Source: Amphiura filiformis (Eukaryota; Echinodermata; Ophiuroidea; Amphilepidida; Amphiuridae). From it: DNA of 64,000 nucleotides. Numbering within the stretch: position 1 is the stretch's first letter; every line of letters starts with the position of its first letter. Positions 51,626 to 63,529 of the stretch are shown piece after piece. Where the stretch lies: contig NC_092646.1 in assembly GCF_039555335.1 (NCBI RefSeq), positions 34,687,380 through 34,751,379 on the forward strand, read 5' to 3'. A program made the translations under genes and the position numbers. Under the pieces are notes generated by a model. That model ran no database searches, was not told where the DNA came from, and worked only from the letters and a program-made list of their open reading frames with translations.

Positions 51626-51800
51626 AGTACTTTCGGCTGAACCACTAGCAGGCTTTGTTAGCACATCTATGACAATGACAAAGGTACCAAAATCAGAATT
51701 TGATGATTTTTATGATCGTCTGGTTGAGCAAATCACTAAATCGGCCTCTAAGAAGGTTTATTTCAAAATACAAAATGCTCGCAATAAAGGCAGAAGTTAG
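51626..51800 (+). CDS. Candidate terminal exon of an unrecognised plus-strand gene
   Basis: A pyrimidine-rich tract followed by AG (CCTTTTTGTTTTAAATAG) precedes an open frame of 57 codons ending in TAG. The peptide is hydrophilic, with KSEFDDFYDRLVEQITKSAS then a basic tail KKVYFKIQNARNKGRS, unlike low-complexity translation of the surrounding repeats. I do not recognise it and found no upstream exon. It ends 26 bp before an inverted-repeat transposon. It could be a chance frame or a fragment of a mobile-element protein. Confidence 0.25.
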
Positions 51801-52351
51801 ATATATATATATAATTTTCACCGTTAAGCGCGCTTCAGACTCCGTATTGTACGTACAATATTGTATGTACAATACTTTCCGTGACGTCAAAAAGTATTAC
51901 ACGTGCAATAAATAGTATGTACCGGGAAAATATATATTTTGCTACAATCATAGGTTGCTTAATTGATACGGAGTTGCCAAATTTCTAAGAGCTCTAAATT
52001 TAGTGAGTGCACGGAATGATGAACATCTTTTAATGTCTTCTTTTATCATACCACTAAGGGAAATATCAAAGAACACCGCTAACCTGATATATTTTCGTAT
52101 CTAGTCAGTGAGTGCGTATTTTACGCTTTATATCTAGTCAGTAAGAGCGTACTTCGCAAGCCCGATACGCGTGTACGGCGAGGTACGCGTATAAAGGCGA
52201 CTCGCGTAAACCGGGCGCGTAAAATGCACGCAATCTGTAATACGCGGAACAGTCATCTATTTTTGCAAAGTTTTCCTATTTAGCAGCAATTAAAATGTTT
52301 AAAAACGTAATTATTTCCAAATTTAGAATGACTTAGTGGTATGATAAATTC

Positions 52352-52491
52352 GTTATTAGGTTCAGCGTCGGTATGGTACGGGAAATTATCGTGCGCTCAG
52401 TGTCATACTGGGTTCAGCCCTTCGGCTTCACCCAGTATGACACTTCGCGCACGATAATTTCCCGTACCATACCTCCGCTTCACCTAATAAC
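52352..52491. repeat. Near-perfect 140-nt hairpin
   Basis: A perfect 27-bp arm (52370-52396 with 52447-52473; begins GGTATGGTACGGGAAATTAT) and a perfect 15-bp arm (52399-52413 with 52430-52444), closed by AGCCCTTCGGCT. A second small palindrome, CCATGGTAGGTATC, follows at 52505. Confidence 0.95.
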
Positions 52492-52679
52492 TAATATTAG
52501 TCAACCATGGTAGGTATCATAATACCTACCATGATTCAACTGTACTTGAATTATTATATAATCAATGGGCACCTTTTTAAAGTTAATAATACGTCGTATT
52601 AATACTAATATTAATAATATTAAAATTGTAATAATAATATAAATGGCACATTCAGATCTTATTTATTTATTTATAGATT

Positions 52680-52805
<126 letters not shown>

Positions 52806-54467
52806 ACTGATTGATTAATTGATTTAGAGATTCATTTATACTGATATTTAGTCATATATTGATTTAGAAAGTTTAAAAGTATTATTTGTAGGCCTTTGTA
52901 TTTATTCTGGTTCAGATTTTATTGATACTGATATTTTTGTTAATTTTTAGCATAAGTTAAGTTTTGGCATAGCATTCGTTACATTATAACACGCTGTGTT
53001 ATGAATTTGCAACACCTTTTTACATATTGATATCGTTGAGGCATGTTATGATAGGCCTACTTATGATCATCACAATACATCCATAAACGTGTTAATGCAG
53101 TAACCGTAGCGTTAGGGGCACGGAAGCCCCCCCCTTGATCTGAAATATTAGAAAATCCCATAGGAAAACTGCAGAAAACGGCTTGTGCCCCTCCCCCCCT
53201 CATCAGAACCGGATGCAACGCCTTCTATACTTTTTTCATTCATTAATTATAGGCGTATTAATAGTAATGCGTTGAGTTTTTAAAAAGTAATATCCGCCTT
53301 TTTTTTCTTTCTTTTTGAAATGACATACGGTACTTGTTACATAAACAAATCAGCATGGAAAACTTTTTTTTTTCGTCAGAGGCAGATATTTGGCCTATTC
53401 AGTGTCATAAAGCTACAAAATAGACGATCTTTTAAAATCATTTTAAAATATTTTTTTATTTATTTTTTCAACCTTATTGTTTGTATTTGTAATGTTCACA
53501 CAATCTGAACATGTGCTTGTAGGACAACGATTTTGAATTTAAGTTTCCAAAATTGTAAGTGGGTTTTCTTTTATTTAACCTCATTATTTCGCTAAAATTA
53601 CTCGAAAACCCTCCTAAGAGTTGTTGTTACTAATAAACATTTCATAATTTTGGGCAAAGGATAGCCAAATAGTTGACCGAAATCGTATATTTGCATCAAT
53701 ATTTGACTGAAATCGTATATTAACATTACCGCCCCTTCGTGGCTTTATTGCAAGCCAAAGTGTGAAACGAGATTACTTGAAATATATATTTCAGAGTTGA
53801 AAGAGTTTCAGCCCTACGAATATATTTCTGAAATATGTCTCTCTGATTGGTTGATGGTCAAGAGGATTACGGCATCCTCAAAGCCTCTTGCTGTAATTCT
53901 CTAATCGATATCTATTATAGGACCGATCTTCTGAAATCCATACAACCGTGTCAAATGAAATAGTCTCGAATCATAATTTGTGCACGATACAACGTTGATA
54001 CGTCAGATTTCGGAATTTTATTAAAAATAGGCATAAATCACATTGAACAGGTTGAATGCTGGCAAACGTAGATAAAATAACTATGGGTCGAATTTACATT
54101 AATCAGTGTCCTGGGGCCAGGATAACATTTAGGACTCCTTCGAATTCTAAAACAATACTTCGCCAAATGTCCTTGCTTTCATTTTCTCATTTAATTTGTT
54201 TTAATTTTAATTAATTTCTTTATCCACTGGCTCTCTGGTAAATCCGGTATTGCCAAATATTTCTTGTCCATTACCCGTGTTAATCTATTTATTTATTAAA
54301 ATGAACCATCTATTAAATTCCTATAATACAATGTATAGGCCTAGTGTATTTGATAACAAATTTGTTTTTATTTTTGATTGGAATTTGGGTTCCATTACAC
54401 GATTTCATAATAAGATATGTTTGGGCATGGCGGAATTAGTATATAATTAAAAATAGACATACTCTTA

Positions 54468-57392
54468 AGGCTGGTTCAAAGTGTATATTCGAAGGCGAAT
54501 ATTTGGCTTCGAATACTTTTTGGTCGTCAAAATATATGCGGCTTCGAATATAAAACTATGAACCGGAGAAAGATATATTTCTACAATTCACAGCGTTGCC
54601 CGACTATTAACAAGTATTGCCCGTTGACCTAGGTAAGCAAAAATTAGAGGATTTCTATAACGTAGTCAATAAAATAATAGGTAAACTCAATATTGAACTA
54701 CTGTCATGATTTAATGTCTGAAAATAAAAATGAATAAATAAATTAATAAGTTAATAAAGAAATAAATAAGTCAATAAATAAGTCAAGTGACCATGCCATT
54801 TAAGTGGAGATGTAACATTTTGGGGTTCATATAGGCCTACCCCGGGGAGGCCTACAGCCTATGTAGTTAAATTTGGTGTCAAGGCCTACAGCCTATGTAG
54901 TTAAATTTGGTGTCAAACTAAAGCTTGTGATGAGACCAATACAGTAAGCATAATAAATATTGTAAACATTATTAACATTTGCATAATTTGCGGGGTGGAG
55001 GATGATCAGGAGGAGCAAATTGAATATAAGTGACCCCCAGTGGTCATATAATGCAAGAGGGCCATTTCAAGTTTTTTCACATTTTGTTTACAATTCACTT
55101 TAAACTGCATACTTTAACACCATACAATCATATTCCAGGTAATTTAATTTGCTTTGAGAAGCAATTTTACATATTTAATTTTCTGTAATTATCAAACACA
55201 TGGCTAATTGTTATCTAATCAAGTATAACATTATAATTATAATTATAGGCCTAGATAGTAATGCGTTGAGTTTTAAAAAAGTAATATCCGCCTTTTTTTC
55301 TTTCTTTTTGAAATGACATACTCGTTACAAAAACAAATCAGCATGGAAAACATTTTTTTCGTCAGAGGCAGATATTTGGTCTATTCAGTGTCATAAAGCT
55401 ACAAATAGACGATCTTTTAAATTAATTTTTAAATGGCTTTTTCTTTTTCAACCTTATTGTTTGTATTTGTAATGTTCACACAATCTGACAATGTCCCAAC
55501 TTATACCTAATGTGAATCGAGCCATTTAACATGTGCTTGTAGGACAACGATTTTGAATGAAACTTATTAATTGTGATATTTTAATTCCCATAGAACACCA
55601 CAGTTAAGCGTCAAGTCCAAAATTGTAAGTGGGTTTTCTTTTATTTTACCTCATTATTTCGTTAAAATTACTCGAAAACCCTCCTAAGAGTTGTTACTGA
55701 TATACATTTCATAATTTTCGGCAAAGAATAGCCAAATAGTTGACCGAAATCGTATATTTGCACCAATATTTGACTGAAATCGTATATTAGCATTACCGCC
55801 CCTTCGTGACTTTATTGCTGCTAAATGTGAAACGAGATTACTTGAAATATATATTTCAAGAGTTGAACAAGTTTCAACTCTACGAATATATTTCTGAAAT
55901 ATGTCTATCTGATTGGTTGATGGTCAAGAGGATTACGGCATCCTCAAAGTCTCTTGCTGTAATTCTCTAATCGATATCTATTATAGGACCGATCTTTTGA
56001 AATCCATATACAACCGTGTCAAATGAAATAGTCTCGGATCATAATTTGTGCACGATACAACGTTGATACTTCAGATTTCGGAATTTTATTTAAAATAGGC
56101 ATAAATCACCTTGAACAGGTTGAATGCTGGCAAAAGTAGATAAAATAACTATGGGTCGAATTTACATTAATCAGTGTCCTGGGCCAGGATAACATGTAGG
56201 ACTCCTTCGCACTCTAAAACAATACTTCACCAAATGTCCTTGCTTTCATTTTCTCATTTAATTTATTTTTATTTTTATTAATTTCTTTATTCACTGCCTA
56301 TGTGGTCAATCCGGTATTGCCAAACATTTCTCGTCCATTACCCGTGTTAATCTATTTATTTATTAAAATGCACCATCTATTAAATTCCTGTAATACAATG
56401 TATAGTCCTAGTGTATTTTGATAACAAAGTTGTTTTTATTTTTGATTGGAATTTGTGGTTCCATAGATTTACAAGGGGTCAGTTTTTACACGATTTCATA
56501 TATAAAATATGTTTGGGCATGGCGGAATTAATATATGATTAAAAATAGACATACTCTTAGGCCCCCTTTTTTTTAATGTTTGTACATTATTAATATTAAT
56601 GTACAAAATGCAAACGAATGTATATATTTGACTGTTTTGTAAACATTAATTTTGATGTTTACTCATAATTATGTCTGGAAAGTCAGGAAAAAAAGGAGTA
56701 TCGATATTTCCTGGGAAAGTGGATCAGATGAGCAGTGAGTAAAAACATTCGCTCTAAATGTTTATTTGATTTTTATTTTTTTTATTAATTTATTAGGCCT
56801 ACTGGTAAAGTGAAGAAAAAAACTCCAAACGCACTCTAGGATTTTTCATCAGCAGCAGTAGAAATTTCTCTTGCATAGATTTTCGGGTGATCTCGCTTGG
56901 ATTTAACAAACAATGAACCGTTCACTTGTAGGTTATGTTTGTAAGCCTAAATATCATATTATTTGCATAAAACATAACTTACCATCACTACAGCATTGGA
57001 ATGCTATTGCCTGCCAGGCATTTTCCTTTTTCTGGACGTCTTTATATAGTCTCTTACTTTTATGTCATATAAAATGGGTACGCTTGTACCGCACTAATAA
57101 CGTTTTCTTTCAGTTCGTTATCAGCCATTTTGGAACTATCCAGACGTATTTTGCACAACTGTGCAGGTTAATTTTCATTGGGGATTTTTGAAATCATCGT
57201 TCGTCGAACGATATTCAGGTGACCTCGAGCCTTTCATATAAATCAATAGTATCTCGCTATCAGTTGCGCGATATTTAATCCGACTCAACTCGGCGTGTCA
57301 TCATATTTTATTCGTTGCCGTATATATTTTGACGTCACAAAAAGTATTCGACAACGAATATTCGCCTTCGAATATTCACTATGAACCGACCC
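54468..57392. mobile_element. Inner Harbinger-like element inserted in its relative
   Basis: Ends AGGCTGGTTCAAAGTGTATA and inverse GGTCGGTTCATAGTGAATAT, then ATTCGAAGGCGAATATT and a GACGTCAAAATATA box; TTA on each side (54465-54467, 57393-57395). Its interior (55255-56925) matches the outer element's 53257-54466 plus 57391-57775. Confidence 0.8.
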
Positions 57393-58399
57393 TTAGGCCC
57401 CCTTTTTTAATGTTTGTAGGCCTACATTATTGATATCAATATTTATGTACAAAATGCAAAAGAATGTATATATATTTGATTGTTTTGTAAACATTAAATT
57501 TGATGTTTACTCATAATTATGTCTGGAAAGTCAGGGAAAAACTAAGGAGTATCGGTATTTAGTTTCCTGGGAAAGTGGATCAGATGAGCAGTGAGTAAAA
57601 ACATTTGCCCTAAATCTTTATTTGATTTTTATTGTTTTATGAATTTATTAGGCTACTGGTAAAGTGCAGAAAGAACCTCCAAACGCACTCTAGGATTTTT
57701 CATCAGCAGCAGTAGAAATTTCTCTTGCATAGATTTTCTGGTGACCTCGCTTGGATTTAGCAAACAATGAACCGTCAGGGTTATAGCGCGTTATTTAATC
57801 TGATTCAACTCGTCGTGGCACGTATATTTATTGCACGTGTAATACTTTTTGACGTCACGAAAAGTATTGTACATACAATATTGTACGTACAATACGGAGT
57901 CTGAAGCTAGCCTTATAAGCAACTGGAGTACTGGACTGTGTGCTTTTACACGTAGTATGTATTTCACATACACCTTTTTACAAATTTGAGATTTTTTCAT
58001 AAATCAGCTCTTTATCATGAGAGACATCTGGTGGGTGTGTGTGGAGGGAGGGGGGGGGGGGGCTGGAGCTGCCATCAATGTTTCTTCAAGTACTTCTAAT
58101 AATTATGCAAATAGTTTTTGTAATGCGCCATTTCTAAAGACCACAGCGCAGAAATTACAATACATGCATGAAAATACAATATACAATGGGAAACATTTGA
58201 TAAACTCAAACACAGCAAAAAAATTACATTTGTGGAAACAAGTATGTATTTACGCCTTTTTTGAAACAGATGAAACAGAACCCATTTCTTTTCATAGTGC
58301 GAATTGTGTATCAAAATCGTACCTTTGAAACATTGACATTTAAATAGTCATGGTAGTTGATTTAATTGACATATTTCACAATATCTTAAAAGATATTGT

Positions 58400-59000
58400 C
58401 AAATATGTGATGGAAAAACAAACAGATTACACACATAAAAATATTTGCGATCTTCTTACACAAAAAATGACAAAGACGAAAATTATTAATCCATTTATTA
58501 TTATTCCCTTTGTTATTCTATTGTGGCCGTAATTGAATTAAAAGGTGTCTTCCCTAGGGGGTGTATGGGTTTCAACTGGAATTCTCGCTATTCGCAATAA
58601 GGGCGCCGCCAGCGGTTTGCGATGTATCATGGGAAAAATCGTGATGTATCATGGGAAAAGGTCGACATCCAAGTCCGCGCAATACGAATATTACCATGCT
58701 ATTACATAGGAACACGTGACAATATTTTTAGTTTGTCAATATAACGGTATTACACGCAAATCGATAGAGAAAAAATTAATTGTGCACATTTCAAATCACA
58801 TTATTAAGTATTATTGAGTATCGATTCGCGTGTAACACCTTTATTTTGACAAACTAAAAAATATTGTCACGTGTTCCTATGTATAGCATGGTAATATTCG
58901 TATTGCGCGGACTTGGATGTCGACCTTTTCCCATGATACATCACGATTACATCGCAAACCGCTGGCGGCGCCCTTATTGCGAATAGCGAGAATTGCCCAA
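58400..59000. mobile_element. GGCTATTCCAGTTGAAA MITE end split by a foldback element
   Basis: 58410-58520 matches 37680-37770. The MITE end TTTCAACTGGAATT is interrupted at 58581 and resumes as TTGCCCAA at 58992, where other copies read GGAATAGCCCAA. Confidence 0.7.
58581..58994. mobile_element. 414-bp foldback element with arms of about 150 bp
   Basis: ATTCTCGCTATTCGCAATAA mirrored exactly at the right end, with GGGCGCCGCCAGCGGTTTGC and CATGGTAATATTCGTATTGC also paired. GATGTATCATGGGAAAA is doubled in the left arm only. Confidence 0.9.
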
Positions 59001-59056
59001 TCATCTTCCCATAATTGATTTAAATATGAAATTACGATTTGTCTTAAAAATGCCAT

Positions 59057-59341
59057 TAGGGACCGTTCACAAACACTTGTAAGGGGGGGGGGCCTGATGC
59101 AAAAAAAAAATTATCGCGAACATTTTTCGGGGTCCCCCCTTTACAGACCTCGAAAATTTCAGGGCCCCTCTTTTTGACATGAAAATTATGGGTCAACCCC
59201 ATAGAAAAGCATATAAACTCAATTTTTCCAGGAAAATTTGTGGAAATTTTTTTCAGGCCTCCCCTTAGGAGGGTCAAAAAATTTCAGGGCCCCCCTTTTT
59301 GCATCAGGCCCCCCTTACAAGTGTTTGTGAACGGTCCTTTA
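59057..59341. mobile_element. AGGGACCGTTCACAAACACT foldback
   Basis: AGGGACCGTTCACAAACACT plus TGTAAGGGGGG mirrored at the right end. A second, shorter copy lies at 63368-63529. Confidence 0.85.
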
Positions 59342-60109
59342 CCTCTTTCATTTCCATTTTGTTATAGTTTTATTCTGTGCATAGCGCACTATAAACATGA
59401 TAAATCACTGCGCTTTCTTTTTTAAAATAATATTTATATTTCTCAAAATAAATTTGATAACATTACCACAATATTAACATCGTATAAAATAAATCTGAAT
59501 CTGAAAAAAAAAATTATAAAAAAAGAATCTTATTTCTCAAAATAAATGTCATAAGACTAATGCATTAAAAGTATCGCACCTTCTACTTTTGCCTCAGTAG
59601 AATCTTTAGTCAATGAAATCAAATAATGTCTAACGACGTTGTTTTTAAAAGTTTAAGCCGTAAAATATATAGAAGTAAATAGAGTTGAAATATACCACTA
59701 TCGTTAGTAAATCTATGCGGGGTACTTGATACCAAAGGAGGTACTGGTGTATGACCAATTTTTCAAAAAATGTTTTTGCCGATAGATTTGTGATAAAAGT
59801 GAAGGGCACAGACAGTACCTGCTTCCAGTAATAACCCTGTTATTTAAACCTTGCTCTATTAAATTAGGAATTATTCAAAACTGTGAATATTAAAAGATTA
59901 TACCAATCATATCGGTTTTTGATGGCTCTGAAAAGAGCCGTTCATTCTGCGGTTCGAAAACCTTTCCTGTCTCAAAGTCAGATAATGATAGGAACCAAAA
60001 TACTAAAAAAATATTTTTATAGTCAAACTGTATAGTCAAAAAACAAAAAACAAAAACGCCCATCCACATATATAGTAACATTATAAAAATGTGTAGCTAA
60101 ATTCTATAA

Positions 60110-60160
60110 AACATCGACGTTTCGAAACCTACTTGTCTGGTTTCCTAGTCATTAGTGATG
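60110..60160 (-). ncRNA. Possible degenerate hammerhead ribozyme of the Penelope element
   Basis: On the minus strand, just past the Penelope frame, CTAATGA is followed by GAAACC, a short loop, GGTTTC, then GAAAC and GTC. This is the order of a hammerhead core (CUGAUGA, stem II, GAAAC, stem III). The first box has an A for the conserved G, so activity is doubtful. Penelope-like elements are known to carry hammerheads in their terminal repeats. Confidence 0.4.
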
Positions 60161-60222
60161 ACTTGATCCAGTAACACTGGTGTTGTTTCTAGAAGATGTA
60201 GTGTTTCTAAAATTGTTCTGGA

Positions 60223-60627
60223 TCAAATAGTCATAACTGTGACTGAGGTTGAATGCTGCGCCCCTTGGTTATCCATTACTTTGTATCCCCTGCGACGAAT
60301 CCACATGGATTCCCTTATCCATCTGGGATATCTTTCGTCTTCTCGGTGGAGGAGCTTTGCTCCCTCCCAGTCTATAACGTGGTCTGATATGGCCGATTTA
60401 TCTTGGTCTGATATTGAAGAGAGTCTATTTGCACTGGTTTGGATTTTGTTGATGATTTTGTCCGCTTCCTTCCTATGTTCTTTGATACGTGTGCTAAGGA
60501 GTCTTCCAGTTTCTCACACATAGACAAAGTCACAGTTATTACAGCATATTTCGTATACGCAGCCCGTGGTCTCTGTGGGTTTGCGTTTGTCTTTTGGATA
60601 CACAAGAGATTTTCTTAGTGTACTGTG
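60223..60627 (-). pseudogene. Penelope-like retroelement, GIY-YIG endonuclease C-terminus (broken)
   Basis: Reading from 60627 down, 135 codons resemble the C-terminal GIY-YIG nuclease of Penelope elements: CVYEICCNNCDFVYV, ETGRLLSTRIKEHRKEADK, AISDHVIDWEGAKLLHRED and RYPRWIRESMWIRRRG. A TGA at 60516-60514 replaces the Gly expected before ETGR, so it is dead. The segment is 5'-truncated: no reverse transcriptase is present. A related fragment lies head to head at 60636. Confidence 0.8.
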
Positions 60628-60635
60628 GGGTTTGA

Positions 60636-60948
60636 AGGCGCACACGTATCAATGAACATAGGAAGGAAGGAAGCGAACAAAATCATCAACAAAATCCAAC
60701 ATAAATCGGCCATATCAGACCATGTCGCCGCAACAAAGCACGTTATAGACTGGGAGGGAGCAAAGCTCCTCCACCGAGAAGACGAAAGATATCCCAGATG
60801 GATAAGGGAATCCATATGGATTCGTCGCAGGGGAGACAAAGCAATGAACAACCAAGGGGTTGTTAACCTCAGTCTCAGTTATGACCATTTGATCCAGAAC
60901 AATTTTAGAAATACTAGAGATACATTGTATAGATTGATCAGCTCGTAA
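60636..60948 (+). pseudogene. Second Penelope-like GIY-YIG fragment, inverted relative to the first
   Basis: Shares RYPRWIRES, IRRRGDKAM and DWEGAKLLHRED with the minus-strand fragment and begins even later, inside the KEH region, with the first motif scrambled. The two copies have different internal indels: this one keeps HVAATKHVIDW but lacks the segment between KIQ and KSAISDH that the other retains. It ends with LSLSYDHLIQNN, as expected for a Penelope C-terminus. No intact nuclease is encoded. Confidence 0.75.
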
Positions 60949-61286
60949 TCGGTGGGCTTTATAACATCGCGGATTAATATAAATATATTTCGAAAATTGT
61001 CTTTTTGACATCTCGCAAGAAACATCACAAATTAATGATTCAAGTCCTACACTATTGTCTACTTTCTTTAACAAACAAAATCTAGACCAGACAAGTCAGC
61101 TATGTCACTCTTTGTATGGGTCTACTTTTCGGCGTAGTGGTAAAAGCCTAACAATACCCGCCGATTAAAAGCAGATCAAACTATACATTGAAAGCAGACT
61201 GATTTGACAAACTGTCTTCGAAGTAAAAAGACTGTATCTCTTACGTTATTTACTTAAAAAAAGTTTTCTTACATCAATATAATATA

Positions 61287-61698
61287 CGTGTCATGTCAAA
61301 AGGAGACACTTTTGGGCAGGATCGTAAATGGAGAGATAGCCAAAAATCTGCCGGGGGTGATTTTTTCAGAATTTGAGTTTGTTGCGAATATGTGATGTTA
61401 TTAATGTTTAAAACATTGTCTGATAGTTTCAGACCGGAATATAACTGGCATCTTGTATTTTTGAGACATTTTTCAAGGTAATTCCTACTGTCAACATTGT
61501 CAATAATATTTTTAAAGGCCGATATCTCAATTTCCAATTTTATAATACCATAACTTACGAACTCAATATCTTCGCGTAGGAATGTCCGATTTAATTGGGG
61601 AAAACGGCATTCTGGAGCAAAATATCTATATATTTAAGATATGTAAAAACCTCAAAATTGATAACCTGCCCAAAAGTGTCTCCTTTTGACATGACATG
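61287..61698. mobile_element. 412-bp MITE 3' of copy 2
   Basis: CATGTCAAAAGGAGACACTT plus TTGGGCAGG mirrored at 61660-61698. Interior GATATCTCAATTTCC region matches 17267-17340. Confidence 0.8.
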
Positions 61699-61753
61699 TT
61701 ACATATAGTATCTGCTATGTTATTTTTTTACTCTGGAAGGCAGAGCGAATTGA

Positions 61754-63169
61754 CTAGAAATTAACGCATGTATCACTGGCTGATCTTCCTGGTATGCTTC
61801 CTGTAAGGTGATAAAAAGAAAGGGATGGGGAAGAACCAATCAGTGCTTTAATCATTTCACATAATTCATATTTATGATTAGTGATTTGATCCATTAGTTT
61901 TTATTATATAACACCTAAGTAGATCCCCTCAATAATTTTGGTGAGGGGTCCCAAGTACCTTAGGGTCCCCCAATAATCTGAGGTAAAATTCATAATTTTA
62001 GGTATTTCAAAATGTAAGGTAGAAATCATGTTAAAATGTATGAATTTCAAAAGCTTTCGTATTCCGTAGCAGGCCAAAAATGTTGGGCCCCCCAATATTA
62101 ACAATTTTCTGGAGCCTCTGGTTAGGTCTAGTTCACCACGTAAAATGTATGGCTCAAAATTCGGACCGCTCGCCATTACTGTCATTGCGAATTTTGAAAC
62201 TGTTGACGTTTTAATGATCCCCTATTCCCGGTCAATTATTTTAACTGTGTCACGTGCATGACGCTTGTGGGAACCAACCAAATTTCAGAATAAAAAACAA
62301 GATCGCCGATATCGATGTGATGTGGGACTTGCATTGGATTGCACAGAGATTAACTTTGGCAAAATTTGACCTTTCTAGGCAAGTTGACAAAACTTTGTGT
62401 GCGTAATATGATAAAAGACAGTCTTAAGTAAGTATATGTCCATCGCTTTTGGTGTTTTGATGTTTTGGGAGGATGTAAGGGATCCCAAACAATGGGTGAC
62501 GGAGCCTATTCTTGACTGTGTAATATTCCTTCACCACTCTGCCGTACGGTCTTAGCTTTATACGTTGGACAGATAGTACATTATTATCAGTTTGTGAATG
62601 AGATCAACGTATAAGTTCCTTGTACTAGGTTAGGTCCGATGACTATAGGTAAGCTTAAATTATATTTTGCCGTATAGCAAAAGCCTAACATAAATAATAA
62701 TAGGCTCTATAATGATAATATTGAATCGCTTATTTTTTGGATGATACAAGAATACATTGCACTTGCTAAAAATATTCGTACGATTCGTACGATTTTTTAA
62801 ACTCGTGCAAAGCCATTACAATCAATCAATTAAATGATAAAGATCTACTTAGATGTTGTATAAAACAGATAAAAAAATTAAGCAGCTTCGCTTCGTTGAA
62901 GGGAACATTCCATTTTTAGCTCATGAAAATATTCTTACCATTGCAACAATAAATATTCATTATACAATCCAATGGGATGACAAATAAAACAAAATTGCCT
63001 GCCAATTTCCATGCAATAGTGAATAAAATAAAGGTCTACTTACCATGTACCGCAGGGTCGTCTATGTCATTGCATATCTCACGGTAGGTTCTTGAGTTGA
63101 CGAGTTTATTAAAGGCTGGATTCCACCACTCATTGAATAGTGAATCCTTGCGCATCATCATGGCATCAC
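61754..63169 (-). CDS. Type-2 periplasmic-binding-protein-like gene, copy 2 (last two exons; rest beyond the right edge)
   Basis: Two exons: 63169-63044 (126 nt) and 61800-61754 (47 nt, stop TAG). Lengths, phases and splice sites equal exons 8 and 9 of copy 1. Residues differ at four sites in the first exon (MMMRK for MMTRK, NEWW for NDWW, WWNP for WWDP, AFNK for AFDK) and four in the last (SIPGRSASDTCVNF). The intron is 1.24 kb against 0.54 kb in copy 1. Upstream, 63240-64000 resembles the intron next to exon 8 of copy 1, so introns were duplicated too. Exon 7 would be expected about 1.2 kb upstream, beyond position 64000. With conserved phases, splice sites and no stops it is probably functional. 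Confidence 0.8.
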
Positions 63170-63367
63170 CTAATAGGTTAATGAAGAAATGAATAAAACA
63201 CACACACAAGAAAAACAAAAAACAACGTTCTATCCAGTGACGGACAAGGTAAGGAATAGATTCAAATGTCATTATGATAGTCACTCCCAAGAATCCATCC
63301 TGGAGCTCATTTACCCGCTATGAGAAATCGACTTTCTACCTCGAAGTACGAAACTGCTGGAGAGATT

Positions 63368-63529
63368 TAGGGACCGTGACATGAAAATTATGGGTCAACG
63401 ACATAAAAAAGCATATAAACTCAATTTTCCCGGGAAAACTTTTCAGGTCCCCCTTAGGAGGGTCAAAACTTTTAAGGGCCTCTCATTTTGCATCAGGCCC
63501 CCTAACAAGTGTTTGTGAACGGTCCCTTA
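63368..63529. mobile_element. AGGGACCGT element, second copy
   Basis: AGGGACCGTGACATGAAAAT at the left and GTTTGTGAACGGTCCCT at the right. It lies in the intron upstream of exon 8 of copy 2 and is absent from copy 1. Confidence 0.7.

Noticed and set aside
51700..51915. Frame shared with 57791-58000 (SVLYVQYCMYNTFRDVKKYYTC-like)
   Set aside because: It is translation of the terminal inverted repeat of the Harbinger-like element, which appears on both sides.
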